From: an uncultured Ruminococcus sp.
GTDB taxonomy: Bacteria > Bacillota > Clostridia > Oscillospirales > Ruminococcaceae
Assembly (NCBI GenBank): GCA_902783235.1
Contig: CACZQG010000072.1
Location: 1-7,539 of the forward strand
Reading direction: 5' to 3'
Length of the DNA stretch: 7,539 nt
A program made the position numbers and the translations under genes. Positions 5,495 to 7,539 of this stretch are shown piece after piece. The first letter of the stretch is position 1. The number at the start of each line of letters is the position of its first letter. The notes under the pieces are model-generated. The model was given only the letters and a program-made list of their open reading frames with translations, was not told the origin of the DNA and did not search any database.

Positions 5495-6424
5495 ATGGAG
5501 AGTCTGACAAACTACAGGAAAATAGGTAAATATCTTCCGGAGCATATGGCAAGGGCACTGTCAAAGGTGCCTTCAGCATCGGCTATGGGGATCAATGAGA
5601 TACGGCTTAGGACAAACCGTCCTCTTGCGGTATCTGTGAAGGGTGAAAATCTGTTTATTACGGAAAACGGAAGCTTTACAAGTCATGCTTCATTGGGGAT
5701 GATTTGTAAGAGCAGTGATATTACCCGTTCCTTTAAAGCGGTGTGTGATTATTCAATACACAGCTTTGAAAAGGATATTTCTCGTGGATTTATCACTATA
5801 GAGGGTGGAAATCGTGTAGGTATATGCGGTACAGCTGTGGGGAACGGCAGTATAGACACTATAAAGTACATAAGTGGGCTGAATTTCAGAGTGTCCGGAC
5901 AGGCATTAAACATAGGAGAAGGGCTCTGCCGACAGTTTTTTGACCGTGAACCTGTTGGGATGCTTATAATGGGGGTACCTCTCAGCGGAAAAACCACAAT
6001 GCTTAAAAGTATGTGCTATCACCTGGGCAGTAAATACAGACTAAGCATTATTGATGAGCGCAGTGAGATAGGAGCTGTCTATCATGGCGAACCTCAGAAT
6101 GAGATCGGTATGTTTTCAGACATATTTGATGGCTTTGACAAAAAAAGCGGTATTGAGACCGCAGTACGTGTTATGTCTCCACAAATAGTGGTTTGTGATG
6201 AGATAGGCGGCAGATCTGATTGTGATGCGATAATGGATTCAGTGAATACAGGTGTTAGATTTTTAGCATCTGTTCACGGCAGAGATGTGGAGGAGGTTAT
6301 AAGCCGAAGGCATATCAGACAATTGATCGATGCCGGCATATTTGAGTACGGAGTACTTCTTTCAGGTGAGCATGATCCCGGAAATATTGCTGCTATACAA
6401 CGCTTCGGAAGGGGCAGACGATGA
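5495..6424 (+). CDS. spoIIIAA: Stage III sporulation protein AA, channel ATPase SpoIIIAA
   Basis: SpoIIIAA is a cytoplasmic secretion-type ATPase thought to power or assemble the mother-cell half of the SpoIIIA-SpoIIQ channel joining mother cell and forespore. The 309 residues have the usual family length. The P-loop is GVPLSGKTT (160-168, Lys166), with Val161 where many relatives have Pro. It is followed by IIDERSEI (185-192), the Walker B strand IVVCDEIGG (231-239) and SVHGRD (259-264). The N-terminal part (1-150) matches the family's N-terminal region, with EIRLR (35-39). AAGGAG (5481-5486) lies 8 bases before the ATG. It is the first gene of the operon; its last bases overlap spoIIIAB as ATGA. 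Confidence 0.95.
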   Translation: MESLTNYRKIGKYLPEHMARALSKVPSASAMGINEIRLRTNRPLAVSVKGENLFITENGSFTSHASLGMICKSSDITRSFKAVCDYSIHSFEKDISRGFITIEGGNRVGICGTAVGNGSIDTIKYISGLNFRVSGQALNIGEGLCRQFFDREPVGMLIMGVPLSGKTTMLKSMCYHLGSKYRLSIIDERSEIGAVYHGEPQNEIGMFSDIFDGFDKKSGIETAVRVMSPQIVVCDEIGGRSDCDAIMDSVNTGVRFLASVHGRDVEEVISRRHIRQLIDAGIFEYGVLLSGEHDPGNIAAIQRFGRGRR

Positions 6425-6924
6425 TTCGCATTATAGGTGCTGCACTTGTCTTTACAGCTTTTTCAGTACTTGGAGTATCAATTTCCTCCGGAATGAAAGC
6501 AAAAGAAAAACGACTGTATCTTTGTATTAAAATGACGGAAGACATTTCTGACATGATACGTTGGAATGCTTTGACGGTAAGTGATATAGCCCGGCAGCTG
6601 CATATGGGAAAATGCTACGAAAAACTTGAATTTACAGGGATCCTAAGTAATGAACTTGAAATTGGAATATCATTCCCGTCAGCATGGAATAAAGCAATAT
6701 CCGAGACAGATATACTGGATAAGGATGAAAAGATGAAATTGTATGAACTCGGTGGGGTACTTGGCTCACGGGATGTTGAGGGTCAGCTGTCTTCAATAGG
6801 TCTTATTCGTGGAGAACTGCAAAGAATGTACGATGAACATAGAGAAAAATACAGGACTAAGGGTAAGCTGTACCGCACTATAGGAGTCACAGTGGGGGCT
6901 ATGGCAGGGATAATGTTGGTATAG
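6421..6924 (+). CDS. spoIIIAB: Stage III sporulation protein AB
   Basis: SpoIIIAB is a membrane protein of the mother-cell SpoIIIA complex, needed for sigma-G activity in the engulfed forespore. It resembles GspF-like platform proteins of type II secretion. The 167 residues are close to the length of the Bacillus protein. There is an N-terminal membrane segment (about 3-22), a helical cytoplasmic region, the characteristic LGGVLGSRDVEGQ (110-122), and a short C-terminal hydrophobic segment (153-167) that runs to the last residue. The start overlaps the spoIIIAA stop by 4 bases, with GGAAGGGG (6407-6414) 6 bases upstream, so translation is probably coupled. The stop codon TAG lies inside the next gene's ribosome binding site. 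Confidence 0.93.
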   Translation: MIRIIGAALVFTAFSVLGVSISSGMKAKEKRLYLCIKMTEDISDMIRWNALTVSDIARQLHMGKCYEKLEFTGILSNELEIGISFPSAWNKAISETDILDKDEKMKLYELGGVLGSRDVEGQLSSIGLIRGELQRMYDEHREKYRTKGKLYRTIGVTVGAMAGIMLV

Positions 6925-6937
6925 GAGAAATCGCAGT

Positions 6938-7135
6938 ATGGAAGTTGATCTGATATTTAAGATAGCCGGGATCGGTATAATCGTTGCTGTGTTAAATCTT
7001 GTATTAAAGCGTGCAGAACGAGAAGAACAGGCAATGATGACCACTCTGGCAGGACTTATAGTTGTACTTATGATGATAATAAGCAGTATAAGTGATCTTT
7101 TCGACACAGTAAAAACGGTGTTTGGCTTATGGTAA
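6938..7135 (+). CDS. spoIIIAC: Stage III sporulation protein AC
   Basis: This is a 65-residue membrane protein of the SpoIIIA channel complex. Two hydrophobic helices (about 5-23 and 34-53) are joined by the charged loop KRAEREEQ (24-31), which is the expected hairpin layout of the family. Family members are of about this size. AGGAG (6923-6927) sits 10 bases upstream of the ATG and overlaps the spoIIIAB stop. The last 7 bases overlap spoIIIAD. The assignment rests on both sequence and the fixed gene order AA-AB-AC-AD-AE. Confidence 0.93.
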   Translation: MEVDLIFKIAGIGIIVAVLNLVLKRAEREEQAMMTTLAGLIVVLMMIISSISDLFDTVKTVFGLW

Positions 7136-7521
7136 AAGAGCTTATTTCAGTTTGCGGAATATGTATATGTGCTTCTCTGATATGTAAAATAACCGAAAAG
7201 CACACTAAAGAACAGGCAGTAATGCTAAGTATTGCCGTGTGTGTATTTGTAATGCTGCTTATGCTGTCGGGAATACCTGTTATCTTTGGAAAAGCAGATA
7301 AGATGGCTGCAATAGCAGGATTAGATACTGAGTACATTACAGTCATTTTTAAATCTCTCGGCATATGTTATCTTACACAGTTTTCTGCTGATATTTGCCG
7401 TGATTGCGGTGAGACAGCTGCTGCATCCGCTGCAGAGATATTTGGAAAAATTCAGCTGATAGTACTCTCACTTCCACTGTTTGAGCAGCTTATTGAACGT
7501 ATAACAAGGATAATGGAATGA
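7129..7521 (+). CDS. spoIIIAD: Stage III sporulation protein AD
   Basis: SpoIIIAD is a 130-residue polytopic membrane protein of the SpoIIIA complex, about the usual length. Hydrophobic segments lie near 4-20, 30-53 and 107-118. The family's conserved stretch is seen from 75 to about 118, with KSLGICYLTQFSADICRDCG (75-94) followed by an Ala-rich segment (97-102). The ATG lies inside spoIIIAC (7-bp overlap) and only a weak GGTG (7117-7120) precedes it, so expression probably depends on translational coupling to spoIIIAC. Its end overlaps the spoIIIAE start as ATGA. Confidence 0.93.
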   Translation: MVKELISVCGICICASLICKITEKHTKEQAVMLSIAVCVFVMLLMLSGIPVIFGKADKMAAIAGLDTEYITVIFKSLGICYLTQFSADICRDCGETAAASAAEIFGKIQLIVLSLPLFEQLIERITRIME

Positions 7522-7539
7522 AAAAGCTGATACTTATAC
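7518..7539 (+). CDS. spoIIIAE: Stage III sporulation protein AE, first seven codons only
   Basis: An ATG at 7518 overlaps the spoIIIAD stop by 4 bases and is preceded by AAGGA (7506-7510) at 7 bases. The readable start is MKKLILI, a lysine-rich N-terminus running into hydrophobic residues, as expected for the signal peptide of SpoIIIAE. That protein is the large polytopic component of the channel. The window ends here, so identity rests mainly on the conserved operon order. Confidence 0.8.

Noticed and set aside
6793..7364. Two minus-strand open frames opposite spoIIIAB-AD
   Set aside because: They are antisense to conserved sporulation genes, with no promoter, ribosome binding site or recognisable domain.

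Overview
The window looks like chromosomal DNA from an anaerobic, endospore-forming member of the class Clostridia (Firmicutes), most likely a gut-type Ruminococcaceae/Lachnospiraceae-like organism. This rests on the spoIIIA sporulation operon, strong AGGAG-type ribosome binding sites, a sigma-A promoter with perfect consensus boxes, and a biotin synthase whose sequence is of the anaerobe type. Genus cannot be fixed from the sequence alone. No phage, transposase, CRISPR, tRNA or rRNA gene is visible.

Region 1 (1-219) is non-coding. It holds a short period-12 repeat, half of a repeat/palindrome that recurs at 2767-2807, a rho-independent terminator for an unseen upstream gene, and then the control region of the biotin operon: a BirA-type operator whose right half-site overlaps the -35 box of a TTGACA-N17-TATAAT promoter.

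Region 2 (220-2723) is a tight three-gene operon, birA-bioY-bioB: the biotin-sensing repressor/ligase, the substrate-binding component of a biotin transporter, and biotin synthase. The 4-bp overlap and 12-bp gap, with the operator in front, imply that BirA represses its own gene together with uptake and the last synthetic step when biotin is plentiful. The bioA, bioD, bioF and bioW genes are absent here, so the unit would serve uptake and perhaps the conversion of dethiobiotin to biotin.

Region 3 (2724-5494) carries one large leftward gene, convergent with bioB across a perfect 19-bp palindrome. It encodes an 855-residue protein: an EF-G/TetM-like translational GTPase followed by a conserved connector and a C-terminal NYN nuclease domain resembling YacP/Rae1, a ribosome A-site mRNA endonuclease. 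This is the most interesting object in the window. A protein that could bring an A-site nuclease to ribosomes as part of a translational GTPase suggests ribosome rescue or quality control rather than simple tetracycline protection.

Region 4 (5495-7539) is the start of the spoIIIA operon: spoIIIAA, AB, AC, AD and the first codons of AE. The genes overlap or nearly abut, and a candidate sigma-E promoter lies in front. These proteins build the mother-cell side of the SpoIIIA-SpoIIQ channel that supports the forespore after engulfment.
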